The notes beneath the pieces are model-generated. The model had not been told where the DNA came from. It saw nothing but the letters and a program-made list of their open reading frames with translations, and did not search any database. A program made the translations under genes and the position numbers. Positions 27,005 to 35,932 of a DNA stretch of 64,000 nt are shown in pieces. Each line of letters opens with the position of its first letter. Within the stretch, counting starts at the first letter, position 1. The stretch comes from Stagnihabitans lacustris (GTDB lineage: Bacteria; Pseudomonadota; Alphaproteobacteria; Rhodobacterales; Rhodobacteraceae), in the NCBI RefSeq assembly GCF_025950525.1, contig NZ_JAPDGS010000010.1, positions 1 through 64,000 of the forward strand, in the 5' to 3' direction.

Positions 27005-30000
27005 ACATGTCAACCTGGGCGATCCGCACGCCCGTGCCCTCGCTGGCGCTGTTCCTGGTTCTGACGATCATCGGCTGGGTCAGCTTCAAGGGGCTTCCGG
27101 TGACGGAGATGCCCAATGTCGATATCCCGATCATCTCGGTCAGCGTCAGCCAATCCGGCGCCGCCCCGGCCGAGATCGCGACCCAGATCGTCCAGCCGCT
27201 GGAATCGGCGATTTCGGATGTGACGGGGGTTGATCACGTCACCGCCACGGCCAGCGATGGCCTGGCCAGCCTGACCGTGGAATTCAGCCTGGAAACCGAC
27301 ACCGACCGCGCGCTGAACGACGTCAAGGATGCCGTCACCAGCGCCAAGAGCGACCTGCCCGAAGCGGCCTCTGACCCGGTGGTGGCGCGGGTCGATGTGA
27401 CGGGGCGGGCGATCCTGACCTATGCCGTCTCGGACCCGACCAAATCCATCGAAGAGCTTTCGACCTTTGTCGATGACGTCGTGGCCCGCGACATCGCGGG
27501 GGCCGAGGGCGTGGGCAAAGTCACCCGTCTGGGCGGGGCCGAGCGGGCGATCGAGGTCGACCTTGACCCCGCAAGGCTTTTGGCGCTGGGGCTGACCGCC
27601 TCGGATGTGAACAGCCAGTTGCGGCTGGCCAATGTCGATATGGGCGGCGGGTCGGGCGATCTGGCGGGGCAGACCTTTTCGATCCGGGCGCTTGGCGCGG
27701 TCAAGACGGTAAAGGCGCTGCGGGCCACGCCGATCACCCTGGCCTCGGGGCGCAGCCTGCGGCTGGACGATCTGGGCACGGTGCGCGACGGCGCGCAAGA
27801 GCCCGAGGGTTTCGCCCTGCTGGAGGGGCAGCCCGTTGTGGCCTTTGGCGTCTATCGGGCGACGGGCAAAAGCGACCTTGTGGCGGGCGACAATGCCAAG
27901 GCACAGATTGCTGCGCTGCAAACGGCCTATCCCGGCGTCAGCTTCTCGCTGATCGACGATGCGACGGTCTATACGGCGGGCAATTACGAGTCCGCCATGG
28001 GCACGCTTTACGAGGGCGCGGTGCTGGCGATCATCGTGGTCTTTGGCTTTTTGCGCAACTGGCGCGCCACGCTGATCACGGCAGCCGCCCTGCCGCTGTC
28101 GATCATCCCGACCTTTATCGTGATGAATTACCTGGGCTTTTCTCTAAACACCGTCTCGCTTTTGGGCATCACCCTCGTCACCGGCATCCTGGTCGACGAC
28201 GCCATCGTCGAGATCGAAAACATCGTCCGCCATATCCATATGGGCAAACCGGCCTATGAGGCCTCTGAGGAAGCCGCCTCCGAGATCGGCATGACCGTCA
28301 TCGCCATCAGTTTCACCATCGTGGCGGTCTTTCTGCCGGTCAGCTTCATGTCGGGCATCGCGGGCCAGTTCTTCAAGCAATTCGGCCTGACCGTGGCGGT
28401 GGCGGTGCTGTTTTCGCTGTTGGTCGCGCGGCTGATCACGCCGATGCTTTCGGCCTATTTCCTGCGCGACAGCGTCTCGCAGCACGAGGCCCCCGACGGC
28501 GCCTTGATGCGCACCTATCTGCGGGTCCTGACCTGGACGCTGCACAACCGGACCGTGACGCTGCTGGGCGGGCTTGCGATCTTTGCCGGCTCGATCTTTT
28601 CCGCCACGCTGTTGCCGACCGAATTCGTGCCGGCCTCGGACAAGGGCGCGGTCAATATCTCGGTCGAACTGCCGCCGGGCTCCAGCCTGAACGACACCCG
28701 TCTGGCCGCCCGCAAGGTCACAGAAATCATCCGCCAGGTGCCCGAAGTGACCAGCGTCTTTGCCGAGGCCACCACGCGGACCAAGGCCAATATCCTGGTG
28801 AACCTGGGGCAAAAGGCCAGCCGCAGCCGCTCTGCCGCCACGATCCAGGCCGAGCTGGACGGGCTTTTGGCCGATTTCCCCGATGTGCGCTTGCGGGTGA
28901 TGAATGACAGCGGCGCGCGCGACATCAGCCTGTCGATCCTGGGCGACCGGCTTGAGGCCACGACCGAGGCCGCCCGCGCGCTGTCCGAGGCAATGAACGC
29001 CCTGCCCGAGGTGACCGGCGCCTCGGCCTCCTCGGCGCTGGCCCGACCCGAGATCCGGATCACCCCCAAGCCAGAGCTGGCGGCAGAGCTGGGCGTGACG
29101 GCCTCGGCGCTGGCTTCGACGATCCGCATCGCCACGCTGGGCGACAGCGGCACCAATGTGGCGCAGTTCAACACCGGCACGGGGCAGATCCCGATCGTCG
29201 TGCGCCTGTCGCAGGATGTGCGCGATGACCTGTCGCTGATCGGTGACTTGCGGGTGCCGCGCAGCACCGGCGCGCCGATCCCGCTGGGCGTGGTGGCCGA
29301 TGCGACGCTGTCGACCGGGTCCAGCACGATCACGCGTTATGACCGCCAGTTCCGCACCACGGTCGAAGCCGACCTCGCCCCCGGGGCGCTTTTGGGCGAG
29401 GCCACCGCCGCCATCGACGCCCTGCCGCTGGCGCAATCCATGCCCGAGGGCACCCGCCTGCAAAGCGCGGGCGATGCCGAGGTCATGGGCGAGATCTTTG
29501 GCCAGTTCGGCCTGGCGATGGGGGCGGGGGTGCTTTTGGTCTATGTCGTGCTGGTGCTCTTGTTCTCCAGCTTTGTCACGCCGCTGACCATCCTTTTGTC
29601 GCTGCCCCTGGCCATCGGCGGCGCGATCTTTGCGCTGTATCTTTACGGCGCGGGGATCGGTTTGTCGGTGGTCATCGGCTTTTTGATGCTGATGGGGATC
29701 GTGACCAAGAATGCGATCATGCTGGTCGAATTCGCGCTGGATGCGATGGCCAAAGGCGTGGACAAGAACGCCGCCATGCTGGACGCCTGCCACAAGCGCG
29801 CCCGGCCGATCATCATGACGACGATCGCCATGGTGGCGGGCATGGTGCCCTCGGCCCTGGCGCTTGGCACCGGCGGAGAGTTCCGCGCGCCGATGGCGGT
29901 GGCGGTGATCGGCGGGTTGATCCTGTCGACGCTCTTGTCGCTGCTGTTCGTCCCCTCGCTGTTCAGCGTCATCGACCGGGTCAAGGACCACAGCCGGTCG

Positions 30001-30045
30001 ATCCTGGTTCACCGGCTGGGCGCGAACCGACCAAGGGCAGGCTAA
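27001..30045 (+). CDS. RND family efflux pump, inner-membrane transporter
   Basis: A 1014-residue transporter with the twelve-helix RND layout and two large periplasmic loops. The proton-relay Asp pair is visible in LVDDAIVEIENIVRH on helix 4, and the second half has MGIVTKNAIMLVEFA. N-terminal PVPSLALFLVLTIIG and EMPNVDIPIISVSVSQSG match the hydrophobe/amphiphile class of plant-associated and marine proteobacteria. The likely role is proton-driven export of toxic organics. The ATG at 27001 overlaps the adaptor stop by four bases. Confidence 0.95.
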   Translation: MNMSTWAIRTPVPSLALFLVLTIIGWVSFKGLPVTEMPNVDIPIISVSVSQSGAAPAEIATQIVQPLESAISDVTGVDHVTATASDGLASLTVEFSLETDTDRALNDVKDAVTSAKSDLPEAASDPVVARVDVTGRAILTYAVSDPTKSIEELSTFVDDVVARDIAGAEGVGKVTRLGGAERAIEVDLDPARLLALGLTASDVNSQLRLANVDMGGGSGDLAGQTFSIRALGAVKTVKALRATPITLASGRSLRLDDLGTVRDGAQEPEGFALLEGQPVVAFGVYRATGKSDLVAGDNAKAQIAALQTAYPGVSFSLIDDATVYTAGNYESAMGTLYEGAVLAIIVVFGFLRNWRATLITAAALPLSIIPTFIVMNYLGFSLNTVSLLGITLVTGILVDDAIVEIENIVRHIHMGKPAYEASEEAASEIGMTVIAISFTIVAVFLPVSFMSGIAGQFFKQFGLTVAVAVLFSLLVARLITPMLSAYFLRDSVSQHEAPDGALMRTYLRVLTWTLHNRTVTLLGGLAIFAGSIFSATLLPTEFVPASDKGAVNISVELPPGSSLNDTRLAARKVTEIIRQVPEVTSVFAEATTRTKANILVNLGQKASRSRSAATIQAELDGLLADFPDVRLRVMNDSGARDISLSILGDRLEATTEAARALSEAMNALPEVTGASASSALARPEIRITPKPELAAELGVTASALASTIRIATLGDSGTNVAQFNTGTGQIPIVVRLSQDVRDDLSLIGDLRVPRSTGAPIPLGVVADATLSTGSSTITRYDRQFRTTVEADLAPGALLGEATAAIDALPLAQSMPEGTRLQSAGDAEVMGEIFGQFGLAMGAGVLLVYVVLVLLFSSFVTPLTILLSLPLAIGGAIFALYLYGAGIGLSVVIGFLMLMGIVTKNAIMLVEFALDAMAKGVDKNAAMLDACHKRARPIIMTTIAMVAGMVPSALALGTGGEFRAPMAVAVIGGLILSTLLSLLFVPSLFSVIDRVKDHSRSILVHRLGANRPRAG

Positions 30046-30076
30046 GGGCGCCGACGACCAAAGGGCATCGGCGCCC
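30046..30076. terminator. Hairpin between convergent RND and esterase genes
   Basis: GGGCGCCGA (30046-30054) pairs perfectly with TCGGCGCCC (30068-30076), with a 13-base loop. It sits between the stops of two convergent genes and could end transcription in both directions. Only a short T run follows on the plus strand. Confidence 0.5.
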
Positions 30077-30082
30077 GGAGGT

Positions 30083-31339
30083 TTACGATCCCCGGGTCTG
30101 GGCCATGATCCAGTCGCGGATGCCGGGGATGTCATAGGCGATGCGCCAGGTGTTGATGTGGTTCGACCCGGGCGTATCCTCTTGATCCGCCGGCACCACG
30201 CTGCCCTTTTTCAGGACCGAGTAATTCACCGAAAGCCCCTGCCCCACTTGGTCGGCCACGACGCCTGCAAAATCGGCCGAGGTCCCGTCCCAGAGGGCCT
30301 GGGAATAGGCCGTCCCCTCGGCCTCGATCACCGCCATGATGGCGTTTTGCCCGGGGAAGGCCTTGGCATCGCCCTCGGCCACCACGACCCACAGCTTTTG
30401 CTTGGCCAGGGGCGCCACAACCGCCGGATCCCATTGACAGGCCACAAGGAAAGCGGCCGCGAAAAGGTCAGGCTGTTTGACCATCATCGCAATCGACATC
30501 ATCCCGCCGCCCGATTGCCCGGTCGTATAGATCCGGTTGCGGTCGACGCCAAAGCGGGTGGCGATCTCTTCGATCAGATGCAGCGTGGTGTCCAAAAGCG
30601 ACGAGGCCTCCGAGCCGTCATTCACCGTCTGGGCCGCGAATTGCGGCGCCAGCACGATGGCCGGATGGCGGGCCTGATCCTCGGGACTGGCCCAGGACAC
30701 CGCGCCCAAGCCCTGCACCAGCGTCGTATCCACCACAGGCGAGGTATTGCCTGCGTCATGCATGAAGATCACCAGCGGCAGCGGCCCCGTGGCGGTCTTG
30801 GGGACGTAAAGGTTATAGGCCAGGGTGTCGCCGGTCTGCGGATCGCGGAACTCCTCTGCGGTAAAGTCATCGACCACCAGGTTGCGCGCAGCATTGGTGG
30901 GGATCGACCGCGGGATCGTGTTGAAATCCGGCGGGCCTTCGGTCTTGACCTCGCCCTTCGGCGTGATCGTCACGGTGGTCGCAGAGGGAAGCCGCTGCGT
31001 CGTGCGCCCGGTGGTGACGAAAAGCGCCGCGCCCGCGTCTTCGGGCGCAAGGTCCAGCGTGATCCAGGCCCCCGCGGCATCCGCGACCCCCGGGGCGGAG
31101 GAGGCATAGACCCGGGTGATCGTCCGCCCCTCGACGCTGTAAAGCGTGGGGTCCAGGGCCTCGGCCGTCACGGGGCGGTCTTGCTGGATCGCCACGCCGA
31201 CCAGTCTTTGACCCGCGCCAAAGACCTGGGTGATGGCCGTGGCGCCCAGGATATAGGGCGGCGCCTCGGCGGCCAAAGCCGGGACAAGGGCGGCCACGGT
31301 CAGGCCAAGCCCGGACAGAAGAAAGCTGCGACGCATCAT
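30083..31339 (-). CDS. Exported alpha/beta hydrolase (esterase, PHB-depolymerase-like)
   Basis: A 418-residue exported hydrolase. The signal peptide starts MMRRSFLLSGLGLTV, with twin Arg, and ends near ALAAEA. An N-terminal immunoglobulin-like region (about 30-150) precedes the hydrolase domain with the nucleophile in YTTGQSGGGM and a candidate catalytic His in SNHINTW; the LVIFMHDAGN strand forms the oxyanion region. The layout matches esterases such as Thermotoga EstA. The start at 31339 has GGAG nine bases upstream; the frame is open for 20 more codons. Substrate unknown, possibly an aryl or polymer ester. Confidence 0.85.
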   Translation of the reverse strand: MMRRSFLLSGLGLTVAALVPALAAEAPPYILGATAITQVFGAGQRLVGVAIQQDRPVTAEALDPTLYSVEGRTITRVYASSAPGVADAAGAWITLDLAPEDAGAALFVTTGRTTQRLPSATTVTITPKGEVKTEGPPDFNTIPRSIPTNAARNLVVDDFTAEEFRDPQTGDTLAYNLYVPKTATGPLPLVIFMHDAGNTSPVVDTTLVQGLGAVSWASPEDQARHPAIVLAPQFAAQTVNDGSEASSLLDTTLHLIEEIATRFGVDRNRIYTTGQSGGGMMSIAMMVKQPDLFAAAFLVACQWDPAVVAPLAKQKLWVVVAEGDAKAFPGQNAIMAVIEAEGTAYSQALWDGTSADFAGVVADQVGQGLSVNYSVLKKGSVVPADQEDTPGSNHINTWRIAYDIPGIRDWIMAQTRGS

Positions 31340-31813
31340 AGGGGAAAGCTCCATCATTGCTTGCGCGTCATACGGCGCAAAGGGTTTAGTCCGTCGCAAC
31401 GCCCGGTCAAAAAGGCGGTCGATTTGCGAAAAATGTGGGGGACGCAGGGGCAGAAGACCCCAGTGTCGATCTGCTGCGCAAGATCATAGGCTTCGCAGCC
31501 CCGTCATCATCCGATTTTCCAGGATGACCGAAGCAGAAGGGTCCAATGTCGCAGAACCCGTCGACCCGCCGCGCAAGGGCGAGGTCTATGCACAAAGGCG
31601 CCGGCAGGACAAAGCCCAGGAGGGGCGAACCCCTATTGTGGCCCCTCGGGACCTGCGCACAAATTGCAAACAGGCCCCCCGTCTTCCTTCAAGCCATTCT
31701 TTTCAAATAGATTTTCCTCATCCGCTTGAGCCTCCCTCAACACGGAAACACCGCTCAAGTGTTTTTGTGGATCAAGCAGTGCTCAGGAAATCACAAATCC
31801 CCGAAGGCAGCCG
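31340..31813. promoter_or_regulatory. Gene-free stretch with an inverted repeat upstream of a repA relic
   Basis: This stretch between the esterase gene and the decayed repA holds no convincing ORF. An AT-richer part from 31690 includes the inverted repeat CTTGAGC (31725-31731) and GCTCAAG (31753-31759), and a T-rich segment before the old repA start. It is probably the remains of the repA promoter/operator, by analogy with the intact module at 51.7 kb. Confidence 0.35.
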
Positions 31814-32435
31814 ATGAGCGGGATAAAGGCATACCAGAGACGTCACGTCATGCCCAAGCGGCTCGGCAGCCGTCTGCGTGCGCATCTGCAGGAGACATTC
31901 CGCCACGGCCGAGAGAACCTTCGGCGCTTTGCCATGCGTGAGGCGGCCGACCTTCTGCGGATCAACCTGAGCCCTTTCCGGCACCACGCGTCAAACCCCG
32001 AGGGTTTCCCCGAAGGTGCGCTGGAAGGTGGCAATCGGCGGTGTTTCACAGCCGCCGAAATGGTCGAAGCGCAGAAGGTGCTGCGCGCGCCCGGGCGGAT
32101 GAAGCCGGAAGGATACCCGCATCGCTGACCTGATGCGCGGGCCCGGGTGCGGAGGGTCTTCAACCGCAAGGGTGGGTCTGCCAAGACTCGACGGTGACGC
32201 CTTCGGCCAGCTTCCGGGTCTGCGCGGCTACCGCGTTCTGCTGTTTGACCTGAACAGTCAGGCCAGTCTGACGAATCTCTGGTCTGACGCACCTCTTGGG
32301 GGTCACGCGAGAGCTGGACCCAGAGATACCAACCCTTCGACCCGATCCGGACGGAAAGCCCCCTGCCCGCCACCCAAGTCATCGGCCGGACCAACGTCCC
32401 GACCGATGACTTGATCCCGACCTACGTGGACCGCA
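31814..32435 (+). pseudogene. Decayed RepA/ParA-type partition gene of a second replicon
   Basis: The first 104 codons match the N-terminus of the intact RepA at 51821: LRRFAMREAADLLRINLS and FPEGALEGGNRRCFTAAEM against LRRFSSTEVAELLRVSPS and FPEVYSDNRGHRFYSAEEI. After an in-frame TGA (32126) the Walker A remnant VFNRKGGSAKT follows, then in another frame LRGYRVLLFDLNSQASL, then in the first frame ATQVIGRTN and DLIPTYVDRR. These line up in order with the intact protein. The parts between are deleted or shifted, and nothing of the C-terminal half is seen. Divergence from the intact RepA suggests a different compatibility group rather than a recent duplicate. Confidence 0.8.
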
Positions 32436-32688
32436 GAGGCCCGGCCAGCAAGCCAAGGGCCCTCTCCAATCCCGGAGGGAAGACGGGGCTCAGGGCAGAT
32501 TCCATAATCAGGCCATACCCGGGTCAGTTCTGCGTGGATCGTCACACAGGGCCTCGGGTCTCTACTTTCGTTTCCCTGCGTTCTCTTTTGCCGCCGTCGC
32601 AGTGCCTTCCGCGCAGTTGCGAAGAACAGGCAGGACAGCGACACTGACCAAAGGCGTAATCGTCACCGAGGGCAATTGGCCCACTGAA

Positions 32689-32803
32689 GTGAGGGAGGCA
32701 CGGCGGTTCGGGTCACCTCACTGCCAGGTGACTGGCGTTCCGCATGTCCCCAAGAGAATGCCCGCCTCGCCCGGATGTCCCCAAGCATCCGGGCGCCTTT
32801 TAT
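32689..32803 (+). ncRNA. Three-hairpin structured RNA candidate, copy A
   Basis: A GGGAGG segment is followed by three hairpins: 32712-32732 (7-bp stem), 32734-32762 (7-bp stem with one G-T pair) and 32768-32795 (10-bp perfect stem), then CCTTTTAT, which makes the last hairpin a good Rho-independent terminator. The same order of elements occurs at 50081-50192 on the minus strand. No ORF fits here. The spacing is conserved while the first two stems differ in sequence yet keep pairing, which argues for an RNA function. The region just before, 32436-32688, holds no gene that I recognise. Confidence 0.55.
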
Positions 32804-32889
32804 CCATGCATGACACGAGGCCGGCGCGTCCCGTCGCCAGGGAGGCGGCCGCGCAGAAAGACCCCCGGGCGGCACCCTGGCGCAGGACC

Positions 32890-33219
32890 TTAGGGGCAAG
32901 ACCCGCAGACCGTCGCGGCAACCCGAACGGCGCCCAGGATCTCATGGACGAAGGCGTCCCATTCATCGGCCGAAACCTCGGCCCGATAGCGGTCCAGCAC
33001 CCGATCCAGCGCCGAAGGGTCCAGGACCCGGACACGCCGTTCGTCCGGGGACCCGAAGGTCCCGAAATAGAAGGTGCCGGGAAAGTCGAAGTTCTTGCGA
33101 TGCCAAGCCTTGATCCGGGCCTGAACCTCATCCGCCGCGCAGAGCCTGTCGCCAAGGCGCCACAGCGTGACATCGGTGGGCTTGCGGGATTGATAGAGGG
33201 GGCGCAGACTAAAGTTCAT
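32890..33219 (-). CDS. Hypothetical protein, 109 residues
   Basis: No family is recognised. The protein is charged and soluble with no signal peptide or membrane helix; residues 25-95 contain many Arg, Asp and Glu and end in a short Cys pair (VCGSCP). Amino-acid composition looks more natural than that of the overlapping frames. The ATG at 33219 was chosen over upstream codons that give a low-complexity tail. It lies between the three-hairpin RNA and the secretion island. Confidence 0.5.
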   Translation of the reverse strand: MNFSLRPLYQSRKPTDVTLWRLGDRLCAADEVQARIKAWHRKNFDFPGTFYFGTFGSPDERRVRVLDPSALDRVLDRYRAEVSADEWDAFVHEILGAVRVAATVCGSCP

Positions 33220-33414
33220 CACATCGTCTCGTCTGAAGGGTGTCGAAAGGGGCCGCGCCGGAAGGGCATGCAAACACAGAGGTCGAGTTTGCCACAAACC
33301 GCCACTCCGGTGCACAGTGCCTAAGTGCTGCCTGCCTCTCGAAAGAGCATCGCGCCCTGTCCAACGAGACTTCGGGCCGGGCGGTCATGGCCCCTGCCTG
33401 CGCCACAGCGACTT

Positions 33415-34128
33415 TCAGGGGCCGACCAGATCCGCCACAAGGTGGGCGGCGGCGTCTGTAACCTCACCCATGTTTCCGGTCAGCGAGGCCGTCAGCATCC
33501 CCGTTTCCATCGCCCCGATTGCCGTCGTGCCGACCTGCCCCAAGCGCGCCTGCGTGTCGGCCAGCGTGATCTGGACGCTGCCGTCGATATCGCCCAGGTT
33601 GACGGCGACGTTCTGCAAGATGACGGCGCCCGCGACCGAGCCATTCTGTTCGGCCCGCGCCGTCGCCCCCTCGGTCAGCAGAACCACCCGGCCCGCCAGG
33701 CCGGAGGTGTCGACCGTGCCCGTCGTACCGGTCGAGCCGATCAAGGCGCCCGATTGCAGGGCCCCGATGGCGGTGGTCGTGATCTCGCCACTGGCAAGCG
33801 TCGCGGGCTTGAACAGGTCAAAGACCCCTTCCCCCTGCTGCGACGCCCGAATCCCCGGGGCGATCCGGCTGACGCTGGCCAGGGTCTCGCCATGGATCAG
33901 CGCATCGACCTCTGCGACAAGGTCGGCGCTGGTGTGACGGGTCTGGATCACGACGGAGCCTTTGACCTGCCCCAGGTTCTCGGCGACATTGGTCAGGCTT
34001 GCCGTCAAGGCGGCCGCCTGGCTCAGAAGGGCGCTCAGCAGCTCTTGGGGGTGCGGGCCGGGGTTTGCCGAGGCCGTGGCGGCGCCAAGCCCCAATAGGA
34101 CAACCGCTTTCGTCAGCGTACCGGCCAT
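33415..34128 (-). CDS. Exported repeat protein, paralogue 1 of the CsgG-linked island
   Basis: A 237-residue protein with a signal peptide (cleavage near ATASA|N). It has the same plan as its two upstream neighbours: an NVAENLGQVKGSVVIQT segment, then ITTTAIGALQSG, repeated as NVAVNLGDIDGSVQITL and VGTTAIGAMETG. It is the most diverged of the three. Alternating small and polar residues suggest stacked beta-strands, as in amyloid or beta-solenoid surface proteins. AAGGA precedes the ATG. Likely a substrate of the CsgG-type pore encoded upstream, by position only. Confidence 0.8.
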   Translation of the reverse strand: MAGTLTKAVVLLGLGAATASANPGPHPQELLSALLSQAAALTASLTNVAENLGQVKGSVVIQTRHTSADLVAEVDALIHGETLASVSRIAPGIRASQQGEGVFDLFKPATLASGEITTTAIGALQSGALIGSTGTTGTVDTSGLAGRVVLLTEGATARAEQNGSVAGAVILQNVAVNLGDIDGSVQITLADTQARLGQVGTTAIGAMETGMLTASLTGNMGEVTDAAAHLVADLVGP

Positions 34129-34181
34129 GGTGGCGTCCTTGTCTGAAAGGGGTCGGGGTCTGAAAGGGGACAGGCGAAAGC

Positions 34182-34207
34182 CTGATGGGCGCCGGAACGC
34201 CCATCAG
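34182..34207 (-). terminator. Hairpin between paralogue 2 and paralogue 1 genes
   Basis: CTGATGGGCG (34182-34191) pairs perfectly with CGCCCATCAG (34198-34207) over a six-base loop. On the minus strand a short CTTT follows. It may partly terminate or stabilise transcripts between the paralogues. Confidence 0.5.
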
Positions 34208-34218
34208 AGGACCCAAGT

Positions 34219-34998
34219 TCACGGGGTCGGACCCGGCGGCGGCGACGGAGGCGTCGTGCCGACCAGGGCATTGATGATGCCGACGGCAGAGTTGTCGACA
34301 TGCGCCATGTTGCCCGAGATCGTCGCGGTCAGGCTGCCCGAGCCCATGGCGCCGATGGCCGTGGTCCCGATCTTGCCGATCGTGGCGTTCACGTCGTTCA
34401 GCGCCAGCTGGACCGAGCCGTTGACGTCGCCCGAGTTCACCGCGATGTTCTGGAACGAGACCAGATCGCTGATGCCACCGAAGCTATCCGCCATGGCAGT
34501 GGCCGAGGTGGTCGAGGCCTCTGCCGTCGTCGACACGCGGTCGACGATGCCCGTGGCGTTGATCGTGCCGGTGATCGAACCCGACTGCATCGCACCGATG
34601 GCGGTGGTCGACAGATCTCCCAGCGCCAGGATCGTCGGGTCCAGCACGCGCAGCACCGAATCCGGCAGGTCGCGGGCAAAGACGTTGGCGTTGGTTTGGC
34701 TATAGGACTGGAAGGGGAAATCCAGCCCGTTCAACGCGTCGATCCCCGCCGCCACGCCGTCGAAAGAGCGGCTGGTGGTGACGTTGATCGAACCGTCGAC
34801 GTGGTTCAGGTTCTCTGCCACGTTCGACAGGCTGGCCGAGAGGTTGGCTGCATTGTCCAGCAGATTGTCCAAAAGCGAAGCCGAATCCTGCGAAGACGAC
34901 GGGGCGGCGTGGTTGGTCGCCGGGTCGTCGCCGGTGGCCGCAAAGGCCGCTCCGGCCAGCAGGGTCAGCATCGCCGTGGAGACGAGAAGATGCTTCAT
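34219..34998 (-). CDS. Exported repeat protein, paralogue 2 of the CsgG-linked island
   Basis: A 259-residue protein with a signal peptide (MKHLLVSTAMLTLLAGAAFA). It shares most of its sequence with paralogue 3: SNVAENLNHVDGSINVTT, GDLSTTAIGAMQSGSITG, FQNIAVNSGDVNGSVQLAL and GKIGTTAIGAMGSGSLTA. The two halves are an internal duplication. GAGGACAAG lies directly before the ATG, identical to the site of paralogue 3. It ends in a Pro-rich tail (PPSPPPGP). No known domain is recognised; probably a secreted surface or fibre protein. Confidence 0.85.
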   Translation of the reverse strand: MKHLLVSTAMLTLLAGAAFAATGDDPATNHAAPSSSQDSASLLDNLLDNAANLSASLSNVAENLNHVDGSINVTTSRSFDGVAAGIDALNGLDFPFQSYSQTNANVFARDLPDSVLRVLDPTILALGDLSTTAIGAMQSGSITGTINATGIVDRVSTTAEASTTSATAMADSFGGISDLVSFQNIAVNSGDVNGSVQLALNDVNATIGKIGTTAIGAMGSGSLTATISGNMAHVDNSAVGIINALVGTTPPSPPPGPTP

Positions 34999-35022
34999 CT
35001 TGTCCTCACAAGTTGAAAGGAT

Positions 35023-35050
35023 GTCGCGCCACGAGAGGCCGTGGCGCGAC
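35023..35050 (-). terminator. Strong hairpin between paralogue 3 and paralogue 2 genes
   Basis: An 11-bp perfect stem (35023-35033 with 35040-35050) with a six-base loop follows the stop of paralogue 3 on the minus strand and is followed by CATCCTTTC. It probably limits read-through, so that the first paralogue is made in larger amount. Confidence 0.6.
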
Positions 35051-35058
35051 GGTTGAGC

Positions 35059-35802
35059 TTAGTTGCCGACCAAAGCGGTGACGATGCCCGCGGTCGAACC
35101 TTGGGTCGCCGCCATGTTGCCGGTGATCGTCGCGGTCAGGCTGCCCGAGCCCATCGCGCCGATGGCCGTGGTGCCGATCTTGCCGATCGTGGCGTTGACG
35201 TCGTTCATCGACATCTGGACCGAGCCGTTGACGTCGCCCGAGTTCACCGCGATGTTCTGGAACGAGACCAGACCCGAGATGCCACCGAAGTTTTCCGCCA
35301 TGGCAGTGGCCGAGGTGGTCGAGGCTTCTGCCGTGGTGGAAACGCGGTCGACGATGCCGCCGGCATTGATCGTGCCGGTGATCGAGCCCGACTGCATCGC
35401 GCCGATGGCGGTGGTCGACAGATCACCCAGCGACAGGATCGTCGGGTTCAGAACCGTCAGCAGGTTGGCGGGCAGGTCCTGGGCGTAGACAGCGGCATTC
35501 ACCTGGCTGAACGAGCCGAAGGGAATGTCGCCATTCGACGAAAGGGCGCCGATGCCGTCAGCCAGACCCGCATAGTCGCGGCCGGTGGTGACGTTGATCG
35601 AGCCGTCAACGGCGTTCAGGTTCTCGGCGATGTTCGACAGGCTGGCCGACAGCGCCGTCGCATTGTCCAGCAGGCCCGACAGCAGCGATTGCGACTGCTG
35701 CGAGTCGGAGACGGTGTGGTTGGTCGCCGGATCGACGGCCTGAGCGAAAGCGGTGCCCGACAGGGCGGCCAGGATAGCGGTAGAAACGAGAAGATTCTTC
35801 AT
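35059..35802 (-). CDS. Exported repeat protein, paralogue 3 of the CsgG-linked island
   Basis: A 247-residue protein with a 20-residue signal peptide (MKNLLVSTAILAALSGTAFA). Repeat unit 1 covers residues 58-73 (IAENLNAVDGSINVTT) and 126-142 (GDLSTTAIGAMQSGSIT); unit 2 covers 184-199 (IAVNSGDVNGSVQMSM) and 207-223 (GKIGTTAIGAMGSGSLT). The composition, rich in Ser, Thr, Ala, Gly and Asn with no Cys, suits an extracellular fibre or matrix protein. First of three tandem paralogues after the CsgG-type gene, so a likely export substrate. Confidence 0.87.
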   Translation of the reverse strand: MKNLLVSTAILAALSGTAFAQAVDPATNHTVSDSQQSQSLLSGLLDNATALSASLSNIAENLNAVDGSINVTTGRDYAGLADGIGALSSNGDIPFGSFSQVNAAVYAQDLPANLLTVLNPTILSLGDLSTTAIGAMQSGSITGTINAGGIVDRVSTTAEASTTSATAMAENFGGISGLVSFQNIAVNSGDVNGSVQMSMNDVNATIGKIGTTAIGAMGSGSLTATITGNMAATQGSTAGIVTALVGN

Positions 35803-35932
35803 CTTGTCCTCAACAGTTGGTGTGTCGCTGCCCCCACCGGCAGCGTTACGATTTCGGGCTGGGGGTTGGGGCCCGTTTCACCTGGCGCCAGTTCTTGACG
35901 GCAGGATTGCGAAATTCCTTGGAGGAGGCGCC

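Noticed and set aside
32376..32412. AAGTCATCGG/CCGATGACTT inverted repeat as a partition site
   Set aside because: It lies inside the still recognisable coding remains of the decayed repA and does not resemble the parS palindrome; probably chance.
32718..33173. 151-codon minus-strand frame overlapping the 109-residue hypothetical gene
   Set aside because: Its composition is Arg/Ser/Pro-rich and it spans the conserved hairpin element, so it is more likely a shadow frame than a gene.
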